Shown in pieces: positions 54,715 to 64,000 of a stretch of 64,000 nt of DNA. Location: assembly GCF_000026185.1 (NCBI RefSeq), contig NC_010694.1, forward strand, positions 2,542,001-2,606,000. Reading direction: 5' to 3'. Both the position numbers and the translations under genes were made by a program. The notes under the pieces are model-generated. The model saw only the letters and a program-made list of their open reading frames with translations. It was not told the origin of the DNA and ran no database searches. How positions within the stretch are numbered: position 1 is the stretch's first letter; each line of letters starts with the position of its first letter. This stretch comes from Erwinia tasmaniensis Et1/99. Lineage in GTDB: Bacteria > Pseudomonadota > Gammaproteobacteria > Enterobacterales > Enterobacteriaceae.

Positions 54715-55115
54715 TGCTTGAACTCCGCGACAATAGACTTGGGAAGCGCTATCGGCTTCATTAGATGTGGATTGATGCAGGCGATCAGAACCTCTGCCTC
54801 ATTAAGCACACGACCTTCCGCATTCACGATGCGTTGTGCAAATGTCATCGTGGTTCTGCTTATGGCAACAACCTCACTTTGCACTTCAAGTAGCTCATCA
54901 AGACGAGCAGCGGCCAGATAATCGACCGTGATCCGCCGCACGACAAAGCCCACCTGAAGTTCAAGCAGAGCCTGCTGGCTGAAATGGTACTGGCGAAGCA
55001 TTTCAGTGCGTGCCCGCTCATAAAAAGCGACATAGCTGGCATGGTAAACCACACCACCGGCGTCAGTGTCTTCATAGTAAACACGTACCGGCCATCGAAA
55101 CAGCGTTGTACTCAC
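54711..55115 (-). CDS. ybgC: Acyl-CoA thioester hydrolase YbgC
   Basis: 134 residues, hot-dog fold. [25 protein letters not shown] is the 4-hydroxybenzoyl-CoA thioesterase signature with the catalytic Asp. First gene of the ybgC-tolQRAB-pal-cpoB operon; overlaps tolQ by four bases. Interacts with phospholipid synthesis enzymes in E. coli. Confidence 0.95.
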   Translation of the reverse strand: MSTTLFRWPVRVYYEDTDAGGVVYHASYVAFYERARTEMLRQYHFSQQALLELQVGFVVRRITVDYLAAARLDELLEVQSEVVAISRTTMTFAQRIVNAEGRVLNEAEVLIACINPHLMKPIALPKSIVAEFKQ

Positions 55116-55271
55116 TCTACATCCCGATATTGCTAAACGTTGGTCAGGAAAACGTTGCTACTATACGCAAGAGCATACGCCTTGGGAATGGATTGCCAGA
55201 GGGGAGTGAAAATAATTATTACGCGCTGATGACTTCGTAAAATTTAGCATATTTGTTAAACAAAAATTAAC

Positions 55272-55316
55272 AAAAAGCCCGGTCAGTTTGGGAGACAGGG
55301 GCCCGGGATGGGCCCC
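55272..55316 (-). terminator. GC-rich hairpins and T-run after cydX
   Basis: GGGGCCC (55298-55304) and GGGCCCC (55310-55316) pair. On the minus strand a further CCGGGC is followed by TTTTTG. It lies between cydX and ybgC and separates the cyd and tol transcripts. Confidence 0.6.
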
Positions 55317-55353
55317 TTTTATGCTTGCCAGAGACGCGAAGCGCCCCTCACCA

Positions 55354-55467
55354 TCAGGATTTTTCGTTACTGCCGCTCTGCGCTTCCGCCTGCTCCAGCG
55401 CCAGAGCCGTAATAATTCCGCAGCCGCACGCCAGCAACGTGCCAAGAACCCAGGCAAAATACCACAT
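55354..55467 (-). CDS. cydX: Cytochrome bd-I accessory subunit CydX
   Basis: 37 residues, MWYFAWVLGTLLACGCGIIT then ALALEQAEAQ, a single membrane helix. Same length as E. coli CydX and with the same start. AGGAG lies eight bases upstream. It stabilises the haem groups of CydAB. ybgE, which follows it in E. coli, is not present. Confidence 0.93.
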   Translation of the reverse strand: MWYFAWVLGTLLACGCGIITALALEQAEAQSGSNEKS

Positions 55468-55482
55468 AATGACGCTCCTTTT

Positions 55483-56622
55483 TCAGTAGAGGGAATGGCT
55501 GTTATTTTCAATGTGCTCTTTCGTCAAACGACCAAACATCTTGTAATAGCACCAGGTTGTGTAAGCCAGGATTATCGGCACAAAAATCAGCGCTGCCACG
55601 GTCATCACTTTTAACGTCAGCAGGGTCGATGTCGCATCCCACATGGTCAGACTCATCGCGGGGGAAAGGCTGGAGGGCATGACAAACGGAAACATTGCCA
55701 CGCCCGCGGTCAGGATCACGCAAGCTAGCGTCAACGAAGAAAAAATAAAGGCGGCGGCCCCTTTTCCATATCGTGAACATATCAGGGTAAACACCGGCAG
55801 CACGATCCCCAACGCAGGAATTGCCCAAAGAGCCGGTGCGGTATTGAAGTTCAACAGCCAGGCTCCGGCCTGACGCACAACGCCTTTCACCAACGGGTTG
55901 GATGGCGCGTTATGATCCAATACTGACGTCAATACATAACCATCGATCCCGTACATCACCCAGATCCCCGCCAGCGCAAAGCACAACATCATGACCAGCG
56001 CCGTTATCTGCGCGGTCTTACAGGCGCGCTGATGCAGTTCACCCACGGTCCGCATTTGCAGGTAGGTTGCCCCCTGGGTCAGGATCATCGTCACACTCAC
56101 GATGCCTGCCAGCAGCCCAAACGGATTTAATAGCTGAAAGAAGTTGCCGATGTAGAACAAACGCAGATCGCTATCAATGTGGAAAGGCACCCCTTGCAGC
56201 AGATTGCCAAAGGCAACGCCAATCACCAGCGGTGGGACAAAGCTGCCAATAAAAATGCCCCAGTCCCACAAAGTACGCCAGCGCATGTCTTCAATTTTCG
56301 AACGATAGTCAAAGCCGACTGGACGAAAGAACAGTGCGGCCAGCACCAGGATCATCGCCACATAGAAACCAGAAAAGGCAGCGGCATAGACCATCGGCCA
56401 GGCGGCAAACAGAGCCCCGCCAGCGGTGATCAACCACACCTGGTTACCATCCCAGTGCGGAGCGATGCTGTTGATCATAATGCGGCGTTCGGTATCGGTA
56501 CGCCCGAGAATGCGTGTCAGCATCCCTACGCCCATATCAAAGCCGTCAGCAACGGCAAAGCCAATCAGCAAAATGCCAATTAATAGCCACCAGATAAAAC
56601 GCATCAGTTCATAAGTTAACAT
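55483..56622 (-). CDS. cydB: Cytochrome bd-I ubiquinol oxidase subunit II CydB
   Basis: 379 residues with eight to nine membrane helices. LIGFAVADGFDMGVGMLTRIL at the N-terminus and PHWDGNQVWLITAGGALFAAWP are the family signatures (Asp29, Asp58). It forms the membrane dimer with CydA. 15 bases after cydA and 15 before cydX. Confidence 0.97.
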   Translation of the reverse strand: MLTYELMRFIWWLLIGILLIGFAVADGFDMGVGMLTRILGRTDTERRIMINSIAPHWDGNQVWLITAGGALFAAWPMVYAAAFSGFYVAMILVLAALFFRPVGFDYRSKIEDMRWRTLWDWGIFIGSFVPPLVIGVAFGNLLQGVPFHIDSDLRLFYIGNFFQLLNPFGLLAGIVSVTMILTQGATYLQMRTVGELHQRACKTAQITALVMMLCFALAGIWVMYGIDGYVLTSVLDHNAPSNPLVKGVVRQAGAWLLNFNTAPALWAIPALGIVLPVFTLICSRYGKGAAAFIFSSLTLACVILTAGVAMFPFVMPSSLSPAMSLTMWDATSTLLTLKVMTVAALIFVPIILAYTTWCYYKMFGRLTKEHIENNSHSLY

Positions 56623-56637
56623 TTGCAGGCTCCTGTC

Positions 56638-58206
56638 TTAGCGCAATGACGGTGTGGCCGGGCTGGAAAGCTCGTGGTGATAACGTCCTGTTTTCAAGCT
56701 GCTCGGCCCCAGACGCGCGAATTTGATCATCAAATACATTTCGGCCACCAGGAACAGCGTATACAGGCCGCAAATCAACCCCATCGAAAAGAGTAAGTCA
56801 CCCACCGTGAGTGAGGAGTTCGCCACCGCCGTTGGCAGAACTTCGCCAATCGCCCACGGCTGGCGGCCGTATTCAGCAACAAACCATCCTGCTTCAATCG
56901 CAATCCACGGCAACGGAATGCCAAATAGCGCACACTTCAACAGCAGCGGACGCTGGCCAATGCGGTTACGGATCACCGACCAGAATGACAGGGTGATAAT
57001 CAGCAGCATCAGCGCCCCACATCCCACCATAATGCGGAAGGAGAAATAGAGTGGAGCCACGCGCGGGATAGAGTCTTTTGTCGCTTGTCGTATCTGGTCC
57101 TCACTGGCAGCGGCCACATCAGGGAGATAACGTTTCAACAGCAGTCCGTAACCAAGATCCTGTTTCGATGCGTTGAACGCGGCACGTACGGATGCGTCCT
57201 GATTTCCGCTGCGTAACTCCTGCAACAGCGTCCAGGCCTTGATGCCGTTACGGATGCGCACCTCATGTTCTTCCATCAGCTGTTTAAGGCCGATAACCTG
57301 CCTGTCTGTAGAACGCGTTGCCACCAGGCCAAGCGCCCAGGGGATCTGTACCGCATAGTGATTTTGCTGTGCATCCTGGTCAGGCAAACCGAACAGGGTG
57401 AAGGCGGCGGGCGCTGGCTGGGTTTCCCACTCGGCTTCTATCGCGGCGAGTTTCGTCTTTTGTACGTCCCCCACTTCGTAGCCGGATTCATCGCCCAGCA
57501 CGATCACCGAGAGGATCGCAGCCATACCAAAACTGGCGGCAATAGCAAACGAACGTTTAGCAAAAGCCGTATCGCGGCCGCGCAGCAGATAATAAGCACT
57601 GATACCCAGAACAAACATTGCGCCACAGGTATAACCGGCGGCCACGGTATGGACAAATTTCACCTGAGCAACCGGATTCAGTACCAGTTCGGAGAAGCTG
57701 ACCATCTCCATACGCATCGTTTCGAAGTTAAATTCGGACGCCACCGGGTTCTGCATCCAGCCGTTGGCGACCAGGATCCATAATGCTGAAAGGTTAGAGC
57801 CGAGGGCGACCAGCCAGGTGACCGCCAAATGCTGTACTTTACCCAGCCTGTCCCAGCCGAAAAAGAACAGCCCGACAAAGGTGGATTCCAGGAAAAATGC
57901 CATCAAACCTTCAATGGCTAACGGGGCGCCAAATATATCCCCAACGTAATGCGAATAATAAGACCAGTTTGTGCCAAACTGGAACTCCATGGTGAGTCCG
58001 GTCGCCACGCCTAAGGCAAAGTTAATACCAAACAACTTGCCCCAAAACTTGGTCATGTCTTTATAAATTTGCTTACCTGACAAGACGTATACGGTTTCCA
58101 TGATGGCTAATAAAAATGCCATACCCAGCGTTAAAGGCACAAACAGGAAATGATACATCGCTGTTAATGCAAACTGTAAACGCGACAGTTCGACAATATC
58201 CAACAT
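56638..58206 (-). CDS. cydA: Cytochrome bd-I ubiquinol oxidase subunit I CydA
   Basis: 522 residues, same length as E. coli. Haem ligands His19 (LTAMYHFLF), His186 ([15 protein letters not shown]) and the Met in RIMVGCG are present. The long Q-loop between about 250 and 385 identifies the L-type subfamily. It oxidises ubiquinol and reduces O2 with high affinity. First gene of cydABX. Confidence 0.97.
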   Translation of the reverse strand: MLDIVELSRLQFALTAMYHFLFVPLTLGMAFLLAIMETVYVLSGKQIYKDMTKFWGKLFGINFALGVATGLTMEFQFGTNWSYYSHYVGDIFGAPLAIEGLMAFFLESTFVGLFFFGWDRLGKVQHLAVTWLVALGSNLSALWILVANGWMQNPVASEFNFETMRMEMVSFSELVLNPVAQVKFVHTVAAGYTCGAMFVLGISAYYLLRGRDTAFAKRSFAIAASFGMAAILSVIVLGDESGYEVGDVQKTKLAAIEAEWETQPAPAAFTLFGLPDQDAQQNHYAVQIPWALGLVATRSTDRQVIGLKQLMEEHEVRIRNGIKAWTLLQELRSGNQDASVRAAFNASKQDLGYGLLLKRYLPDVAAASEDQIRQATKDSIPRVAPLYFSFRIMVGCGALMLLIITLSFWSVIRNRIGQRPLLLKCALFGIPLPWIAIEAGWFVAEYGRQPWAIGEVLPTAVANSSLTVGDLLFSMGLICGLYTLFLVAEMYLMIKFARLGPSSLKTGRYHHELSSPATPSLR

Positions 58207-58769
58207 TCTAACTCCTTGCTTAGCAAGTGGGTGTTGTCAGAATTTATGCTGAGTAACCCCTCAACAATATCCGCTGACTGACCAATGAATAAAAAGAATA
58301 TTTATTTGTTATAGCCGTTTCCGACCCACGAGAGAAAACCTGAGCCAGATAGCTCAGAAAAGGCGTGAAGCCTTAAAGCGTTGCTGCTCTAGTCGTGGTG
58401 TTTTCAGTACTTTGCCTACTCCCGCTTCGGCTGATTTATAAAGGCTGTTTGATTTTCAAATAAATATATTAATTCTTAATGAATTAAATAAAACGATGAC
58501 GATCCCAGCCCCATTTAAACTAATCGAGCGGTAATACGCCAGCCATAAAGCCCATAAATAACTGCCGCAATATTGATATGAAACAATATCTGACGTAGTG
58601 AAGGTATGATAGGAGGCAGGTAATGTTAATCAGGTGTGTGCTTTATAATAGACAAATGAAAAATAACCGACGCGAAAAGGTTAATTACTCATTCCCCGGC
58701 GTGAGTATTTTTGTTATTCATCCCAGAGCGGATATCTTAAGTTCATTAAAATTTGGCAGAGGTTGACGA
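58207..58769. other. Long cydA upstream region
   Basis: About 560 bases with no gene. It holds two adjoining small hairpins near the gene (CTGAGC/GCTCAG at 58340-58357 and AAGGC/GCCTT at 58360-58374), an FNR-like palindrome at 58573-58586, and AT-rich GTTAAT-containing blocks (for example 58621-58635 and 58678-58690) of the kind ArcA binds. E. coli cydA also has a long ArcA/FNR-controlled upstream region. Confidence 0.5.
58573..58586. promoter_or_regulatory. FNR-like site upstream of cydA
   Basis: TTGATATGAAACAA matches the FNR consensus TTGAT-N4-ATCAA with one mismatch and lies inside a longer ATATTG...CAATAT palindrome. E. coli cydA is FNR- and ArcA-controlled. The distance to the start (about 370 bases) is large but E. 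coli also has a long leader. Confidence 0.45.
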
Positions 58770-58795
58770 AAAAAGCCACCCGAAGGTGGCTTTTT
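58770..58795 (-). terminator. Rho-independent terminator of the suc operon
   Basis: AAAAAGCCACC and GGTGGCTTTTT form an 11-bp stem around CGAA, with T-runs on both strands. Some 28 bases after the sucD stop. Confidence 0.92.
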
Positions 58796-58822
58796 GTTAA
58801 GTATTATTAATGCAACGCAAAT

Positions 58823-59695
58823 TTATCGCGGTAATACCGCTTTCACCGCTTCACCGATATCGGCAAGGCTACGGACGGTTTTCACACCGGCCGCTTCCAG
58901 CGCGGCGAACTTCTCGTCGGCCGTGCCTTTGCCACCAGCGATGATGGCGCCGGCGTGGCCCATACGTTTACCCTTCGGCGCGGTCACACCAGCGATATAA
59001 CCCACCACCGGCTTGGTGACGTGCTCTTTGATAAATGCCGCCGCTTCTTCTTCAGCACTTCCGCCGATTTCACCAATCATGACAATGGCTTCGGTCTGCG
59101 GATCGTCCTGGAACAGTTTCAGGATATCGATAAAGTTTGAACCCGGGATCGGATCGCCGCCAATACCTACACAGGTTGACTGGCCGTAACCGATGTCAGT
59201 GGTCTGTTTAACCGCTTCATAGGTCAGCGTGCCTGAACGGGAAACGATACCGATACGACCAGGCTGGTGAATATGGCCCGGCATGATGCCAATTTTACAG
59301 GCACCCGGAGTGATCACGCCCGGACAGTTTGGACCAATCATACGCACGCCGGCTTCATCCAGCTTCACCTTCACTGTCAGCATATCCAGAGTCGGAATAC
59401 CTTCGGTTATGGTAATGATCAGCTTGATGCCCGCCTCAATGGCTTCCAGGATACCGTCTTTACAGAATGGTGCCGGAACGTAGATGACCGATGCGGTTGC
59501 GCCCGTTGCTTCGACCGCTTCGCGCACGGTATTAAACACCGGTAGACCGAGATGCTCGGTGCCACCTTTACCCGGCGTTACGCCGCCAACCAGCTGGGTG
59601 CCATATGCCAGCGCCTGTTCAGAGTGGAACGTTCCCTGACCACCGGTGAAACCCTGGCAGATTACCTTGGTATTTTTATCGATCAGAATAGACAT
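58823..59695 (-). CDS. sucD: Succinyl-CoA synthetase alpha subunit SucD
   Basis: 290 residues. CoA-binding Rossmann N-terminus ([18 protein letters not shown]), [11 protein letters not shown], and the phosphohistidine His247 in [18 protein letters not shown]. With SucC it makes ATP from succinyl-CoA in the TCA cycle. Its ATG overlaps the sucC TAA by one base. Confidence 0.97.
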   Translation of the reverse strand: MSILIDKNTKVICQGFTGGQGTFHSEQALAYGTQLVGGVTPGKGGTEHLGLPVFNTVREAVEATGATASVIYVPAPFCKDGILEAIEAGIKLIITITEGIPTLDMLTVKVKLDEAGVRMIGPNCPGVITPGACKIGIMPGHIHQPGRIGIVSRSGTLTYEAVKQTTDIGYGQSTCVGIGGDPIPGSNFIDILKLFQDDPQTEAIVMIGEIGGSAEEEAAAFIKEHVTKPVVGYIAGVTAPKGKRMGHAGAIIAGGKGTADEKFAALEAAGVKTVRSLADIGEAVKAVLPR

Positions 59696-60861
59696 TATTT
59701 ACCCTCCGCTGCGGCAACAACGCGCTGCGCCGCGTCACTCAGGCTGGTTGCTGCAATAATATTCAGGCCGCTGTCCGCCAGTTTCCTGGCACCCAGCTCG
59801 GCATTGTTTCCTTCCAGACGAACCACGACCGGTACGTTAACGCCCACTTCCGCCACGGCGCCGATGATACCATCTGCGATCAGGTCGCAGCGCACGATAC
59901 CGCCGAAGATGTTAACGAACACCGCTTTCACCGCGTCGTCGGACAGAATGATTTTAAACGCTTCGGTCACGCGCTCTTTGGTCGCGCCACCGCCAACGTC
60001 GAGGAAGTTCGCCGGCTGGCCACCGCTCAGTTTCACAATGTCCATCGTGCCCATCGCCAGGCCTGCACCGTTTACCATGCAGCCAATGTTGCCTTCCAGG
60101 GCAACATAGTTCAGCTCCCACTGGGCGGCATGCGCTTCACGCGAGTCTTCCTGGCTTGGGTCACGCATTTCGCGCAGGTCGGACTGGCGGAACAGCGCAT
60201 TGCCGTCGGCCGTCAGTTTACCGTCCAGGCACACCAAATCGCCCTGCTTCGTGACTACCAGCGGATTGATCTCAACCAGCGCCAGGTCACGCTCAAGGAA
60301 CAGCGTCGCCAGGCCCATAAAGATTTTGGTAAACTGACCAACCTGCTTGCCGGTCAAACCCAGTTTGAACGCCAGCTCACGGCCCTGATAAGGCTGTGGG
60401 CCGGTCAGCGGATCGAGCGCCATTTTATGGATCAGATGTGGCGTTTCTTCCGCTACCTTTTCAATTTCGACACCGCCTTCGGTGGACGCCATAAACACCA
60501 CGCGGCGAGTACCACGATCCACTACCGCGCCCAGATAAAGTTCTTTATCAATGTCGGTCGCGGCTTCAACCAGGATCTGGTTAACCGGCTGACCGCTGGC
60601 ATCGGTCTGGTAGGTTACCAGGCGTTTACCCAGCCAGTTTTCGGCGAAAGCACGGATATCTTCTTTGCTGTTTACCACCTTCACACCGCCCGCTTTACCA
60701 CGGCCACCGGCATGAACCTGACATTTCACTACCCACGGGCCGGCACCAATCTTAGAGGCGGCCTCTTCTGCTTCGCGTGGCGTTGTGCAGGCATAACCGG
60801 TGGGTGCCGGTAGGCCATACCGTGCAAACAACTGCTTTGCCTGATACTCGTGTAAGTTCAT
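59695..60861 (-). CDS. sucC: Succinyl-CoA synthetase beta subunit SucC
   Basis: 388 residues, full length. ATP-grasp fold with [16 protein letters not shown] near 46-61, [10 protein letters not shown] near 195 and [18 protein letters not shown] near 320. It binds the nucleotide and succinate. Third gene of sucABCD. Confidence 0.97.
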   Translation of the reverse strand: MNLHEYQAKQLFARYGLPAPTGYACTTPREAEEAASKIGAGPWVVKCQVHAGGRGKAGGVKVVNSKEDIRAFAENWLGKRLVTYQTDASGQPVNQILVEAATDIDKELYLGAVVDRGTRRVVFMASTEGGVEIEKVAEETPHLIHKMALDPLTGPQPYQGRELAFKLGLTGKQVGQFTKIFMGLATLFLERDLALVEINPLVVTKQGDLVCLDGKLTADGNALFRQSDLREMRDPSQEDSREAHAAQWELNYVALEGNIGCMVNGAGLAMGTMDIVKLSGGQPANFLDVGGGATKERVTEAFKIILSDDAVKAVFVNIFGGIVRCDLIADGIIGAVAEVGVNVPVVVRLEGNNAELGARKLADSGLNIIAATSLSDAAQRVVAAAEGK

Positions 60862-60924
60862 GATGTTCTATCCATTCAGGTCTGAAAAGACGGGGCTGCC
60901 ATCAGCAGCCATACATAGGGTTGG

Positions 60925-60948
60925 GTGCGGCATCACTGCATGCCGCAC
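60925..60948. repeat. Hairpin in the sucB-sucC spacer
   Basis: GTGCGGCAT and ATGCCGCAC form a perfect 9-bp stem with a six-base loop, in the only sizeable gap of the suc operon. It may tune the relative stability of the sucAB and sucCD parts. Confidence 0.6.
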
Positions 60949-60957
60949 GCCGGATAT

Positions 60958-62175
60958 TTAGACGTCCAGCAGCAGGCGAGCCGGATCTTCCAGCAGCTCT
61001 TTAATCGCCACCAGATAGCCAACGGATTCGCGGCCATCAATCAGACGGTGATCGTAGGAGAGCGCCAGATACATCATTGGCTGGATCACCACCTGGCCAT
61101 TCACCGCCATTGGGCGATCTTTAATCGCGTGCATGCCGAGAATAGCGCTCTGTGGCGGGTTGATAATCGGCGTAGACATCAGCGAACCAAAGACACCACC
61201 ATTAGTGATAGTGAAGTTACCCCCGGTCAGTTCATCAACGGTCAGCTTGCCGTCACGCCCTTTCACCGCTAGCTCTTTGATTTTCTTCTCAATATCGGCC
61301 ATGCTCAGCGCATCCACATCTTTCAGCACCGGGGTCACCAGACCACGCGGCGTGGAGACGGCAATACTGACGTCAAAGTAGTTGTGATAAACCACATCCG
61401 TACCGTCGATTGAGGCATTCACCTCTGGATAACGCTTCAGCGCTTCTACTACCGCTTTGATATAGAAGGACATAAAGCCCAGACGAACGCCGTGACGTTT
61501 TTCAAACGCTTCACCGTACTGCTTACGCAGCGCCATAATAGGCTGCATATTCACTTCATTGAACGTGGTCAGCATGGCGGTGCTGTTTTTTGCTTCCAGC
61601 AGACGCTCGGCTACGCGTTTACGCAGGCGGGTCATCGGCACGCGCTTCTCGCTGCGGTTGGCAAGGCCCGCTGGCGCTGCGGCTTCTGCTGCTTTAGGTT
61701 CCGCCTTCGCCGCCGGAGCCTGCGCCAGATGTTTTTCCACATCTTCACGCGTGATGCGCCCACCGACACCGCTGCCTTTGATTGCTGCCGGATCGAGGCT
61801 GTGCTCGGCAATCAGACGACGGATAGCCGGGCTCAGGGCATCATTGCTTTCTTCTTCCAGCGATGCCGTCTGGCGCTGTGCTGGCGTCGATTCATTGGCT
61901 TCGACTTTGGCGGAGGTCTCCTTACCGCCGCTGTTGCCCTCTTTCAGACGACCGAGCGCCTGACGGGAAATGACCGTCGCGCCTTCGTCTTCAAGGATGG
62001 CTTCCAGCACGCCGTCGGCAGAAGCCGGCACTTCAAGAACCACTTTATCGGTTTCAATTTCCACCAGCACTTCATCACGCTTGACGCTGTCGCCGGGTTT
62101 TTTGTGCCAGGTAGCTACGGTGGCGTCAGCCACGGACTCAGGCAGGTCAGGAACAACGATATCTACGCTACTCAT
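60958..62175 (-). CDS. sucB: 2-oxoglutarate dehydrogenase E2 component SucB
   Basis: 405 residues as in E. coli. Lipoyl domain with Lys44 in [10 protein letters not shown], an Ala/Glu linker, the E1/E3-binding domain at about 113-150 ([16 protein letters not shown]), and a catalytic domain ending in [12 protein letters not shown] (His376, Asp380). Dihydrolipoyl succinyltransferase. 13 bases after sucA. Confidence 0.97.
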   Translation of the reverse strand: MSSVDIVVPDLPESVADATVATWHKKPGDSVKRDEVLVEIETDKVVLEVPASADGVLEAILEDEGATVISRQALGRLKEGNSGGKETSAKVEANESTPAQRQTASLEEESNDALSPAIRRLIAEHSLDPAAIKGSGVGGRITREDVEKHLAQAPAAKAEPKAAEAAAPAGLANRSEKRVPMTRLRKRVAERLLEAKNSTAMLTTFNEVNMQPIMALRKQYGEAFEKRHGVRLGFMSFYIKAVVEALKRYPEVNASIDGTDVVYHNYFDVSIAVSTPRGLVTPVLKDVDALSMADIEKKIKELAVKGRDGKLTVDELTGGNFTITNGGVFGSLMSTPIINPPQSAILGMHAIKDRPMAVNGQVVIQPMMYLALSYDHRLIDGRESVGYLVAIKELLEDPARLLLDV

Positions 62176-62188
62176 TTTCTTTCCTTAA

Positions 62189-64000
62189 TTATTCAACGTT
62201 CAGCGCGTCATTAACCAGGTCTTGCTGCTGCTGCTGGTGAACGGACATATAACCTACAGCCGGTGATGCTGAAGCAGGACGACCGGCATAACGTAATGAA
62301 GCCCCAAACGGGACGATTTCGCGGAAGTGATGCTGACTGCAGTACCATGCACCCTGGTTGAGTGGCTCTTCCTGACACCAGACAAAATCATGTACGTGGG
62401 AATACTGCTTCAACACATCCTGAACCGCCTTATGCGGGAACGGATAGAGCTGTTCGATACGCACGATAGCGACATCGGTTTGCTCATTTTTGCGGCGCTT
62501 GTCCAAGAGATCGTAATAAACCTTACCGGAACAGAGCACCACACGCTTCACCGACTTCGCCTCCAGCGCGTCAATTTCGCCAATCGCCGGTTGGAAAGCG
62601 CCGTTAGCCAGCTCTTCCAAAGAAGAGACCGCCAGCGGATGACGCAGCAGTGACTTAGGTGACATCACCACCAGCGGGCGGCGCATGCCGCGCAGCGCCT
62701 GACGTCGCAGCATGTGGTAAACCTGTGCCGGGGTAGAAGGCACGCACACCTGCATATTCTGCTCGGCGCAAAGCTGTAGGTAGCGCTCCAGACGCGCGGA
62801 GGAGTGCTCCGGGCCCTGCCCTTCGTAGCCGTGAGGCAGCAGCATCACCAGTCCGCACATACGACCCCATTTCTGCTCACCGGAGCTGATGAACTGGTCG
62901 ATCACCACCTGAGCACCGTTAGCGAAGTCACCGAACTGCGCTTCCCAGATGGTCAGCGTGCGCGGTTCCGCAGTTGCGTAGCCATATTCAAACGCCAGCA
63001 CCGCCTCTTCAGAAAGCACTGAGTCCCACACCTTGAAGATGCCCTGACCGTTATGAACATGCTGCAGCGGGGTGTAAGTCGAGCCGTTGGACTGATTATG
63101 GATCACCGCATGGCGATGGAAGAAGGTGCCACGCCCCATATCCTCGCCGGACAGACGGCAAGGGATGCCTTCATCTACCAGCGTGGCATAGGCCAGGTTT
63201 TCCGCCGCGCCCCAGTCGAACGCCTTGTTACCAGCGGCCATTTCTGCACGATCGTTGTAGATTTTGGTCACGCGCGACTGCATTTCTACCGTTTCCGGCA
63301 CGCTGCTGATGCGCTTAGCCAGTTCCTGCAATCGCTTAAGCTCAATGCGTTCTGGATAGCTTTCGTCCCAGTCGTGATTCAGATACGGCGACCAGGTGAA
63401 GGAGTGCTGACTCATAGGACGCCATTCCGGCACCACGCATTCGCCTTCGTCCAGAGCATCGCGATACAGGTTGACCATTTCAGTGGCATCTTCCAGGCTG
63501 GCAACCTGCTCGGCCTCCAGCTTGTCAGCATAGAGCTTACGCGGCGTCGGATGCTTTTTGATTTTCTGGTACATCACCGGCTGCGTGGCGCTGGGCTCAT
63601 CCGCTTCGTTATGACCGTGACGGCGATAGCAAACCAGATCGATAAACACGTCGCGTTTGAAGGTGTTACGGAAATCTAACGCCAGCCGAGTGACAAAGGC
63701 TACCGCTTCCGGGTCGTCCGCGTTGACGTGGAAGATAGGCGCCATCACCATTTTACCAATGTCGGTACAATACTGCGTAGAGCGTGCATCTCTTGGGTTG
63801 GAAGTGGTGAAACCGATTTGGTTGTTGATCACGATACGCACCGTACCGCCGACTTCATACCCGCGAGCCTCAGACATATTCAGGGTTTCTTGCACAACGC
63901 CCTGCCCGATAACCGCAGCATCACCGTGAATGGTGATCGGCAACACTTTATTGCTGCCGGGCTGATCGAGGCGGTCGAGGCGGGCACGAACCGATCCCAT
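62189..64000 (-). CDS. sucA: 2-oxoglutarate dehydrogenase E1 component SucA, C-terminal part (cut by window edge)
   Basis: The last 603 codons of SucA, open to the right edge. The ATG at 64000 is internal (VRARLDRLDQPGSN follows), not the start. Visible features: the thiamine-diphosphate/Mg region INNQIGFTTSNP, YRRHGHNEADEPSATQP, the pyrimidine-domain block LSGEDMGRGTFFHRHAV and WEAQFGDFANGAQVVIDQF. It decarboxylates 2-oxoglutarate and passes the succinyl group to SucB. About 330 N-terminal residues are missing from the window. Confidence 0.96.
   Translation of the reverse strand: MGSVRARLDRLDQPGSNKVLPITIHGDAAVIGQGVVQETLNMSEARGYEVGGTVRIVINNQIGFTTSNPRDARSTQYCTDIGKMVMAPIFHVNADDPEAVAFVTRLALDFRNTFKRDVFIDLVCYRRHGHNEADEPSATQPVMYQKIKKHPTPRKLYADKLEAEQVASLEDATEMVNLYRDALDEGECVVPEWRPMSQHSFTWSPYLNHDWDESYPERIELKRLQELAKRISSVPETVEMQSRVTKIYNDRAEMAAGNKAFDWGAAENLAYATLVDEGIPCRLSGEDMGRGTFFHRHAVIHNQSNGSTYTPLQHVHNGQGIFKVWDSVLSEEAVLAFEYGYATAEPRTLTIWEAQFGDFANGAQVVIDQFISSGEQKWGRMCGLVMLLPHGYEGQGPEHSSARLERYLQLCAEQNMQVCVPSTPAQVYHMLRRQALRGMRRPLVVMSPKSLLRHPLAVSSLEELANGAFQPAIGEIDALEAKSVKRVVLCSGKVYYDLLDKRRKNEQTDVAIVRIEQLYPFPHKAVQDVLKQYSHVHDFVWCQEEPLNQGAWYCSQHHFREIVPFGASLRYAGRPASASPAVGYMSVHQQQQQDLVNDALNVE

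Noticed and set aside
55161..55511. 116-codon minus-strand frame considered as YbgE
   Set aside because: Not hydrophobic, overlaps cydX and the terminator in another frame, and shares nothing with YbgE.

Overview
The window reads as chromosome of an enterobacterium of the Erwiniaceae, most likely Erwinia. The gene order is that of the Escherichia coli 15-18 min region (rhlE-ybhQ-ybhL-moa-yvcK-uvrB-bio-ybhB-pgl-ybhA-mod-gal-gpmA-aroG-zitB-pnuC-nadA-tRNA Lys/Val-cpoB-pal-tol-cyd-suc). The proteins are diverged from E. coli, and galE is missing from the gal operon, which fits Erwinia. Assignment is by recognised protein sequence and synteny only; no search was run.

Left part (1-9.4 kb): the 5' end of rhlE, membrane proteins YbhQ and YbhL, and a molybdopterin operon moaABCDE-DUF1615 lipoprotein preceded by a molybdenum-cofactor riboswitch. 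YvcK is divergent from it, and SOS-regulated uvrB is convergent with YvcK. Next (9.4-28.6 kb): a 0.9 kb gene-free stretch with an inverted pair of DnaA boxes, an orphan UrtE/LivF-like ATPase with a damaged signature motif, and the biotin cluster (bioA divergent from bioBFCD across a BirA operator). These are followed by curA, ybhB, pgl, ybhA, molybdate uptake (modABC, modE, modF, acrZ), and galTKM under a rearranged GalR-type control region.

The accessory region (29.5-40.7 kb) is AT-rich. It carries two tandem genes of identical length (1696 aa) for YD/RHS-repeat proteins with a TccC-like core (PDSLSPF...NPY), a hydrophobic segment, and a C-terminal domain holding an HG...AC pair typical of caspase-like (clan CD) cysteine peptidases. 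No mobility gene, immunity gene of known type, Tc partner or T6SS gene is visible beside them. This is the most likely undescribed system in the window.

Right part (40.7-64 kb): aroG, ybgS, zitB, NadR-controlled nadA-pnuC, and an alkylation-repair pair (ogt and a divergent Ada-like/AlkA fusion). Then comes a six-gene Lys/Val tRNA operon built by a 402-bp tandem duplication and padded with tRNA-derived repeats. It is followed by the Tol-Pal envelope operon, cydABX (without ybgE), and sucABCD, with sucA cut by the window edge. Apart from the RHS pair, the orphan ATPase and the tRNA-repeat region, the window is ordinary housekeeping backbone.
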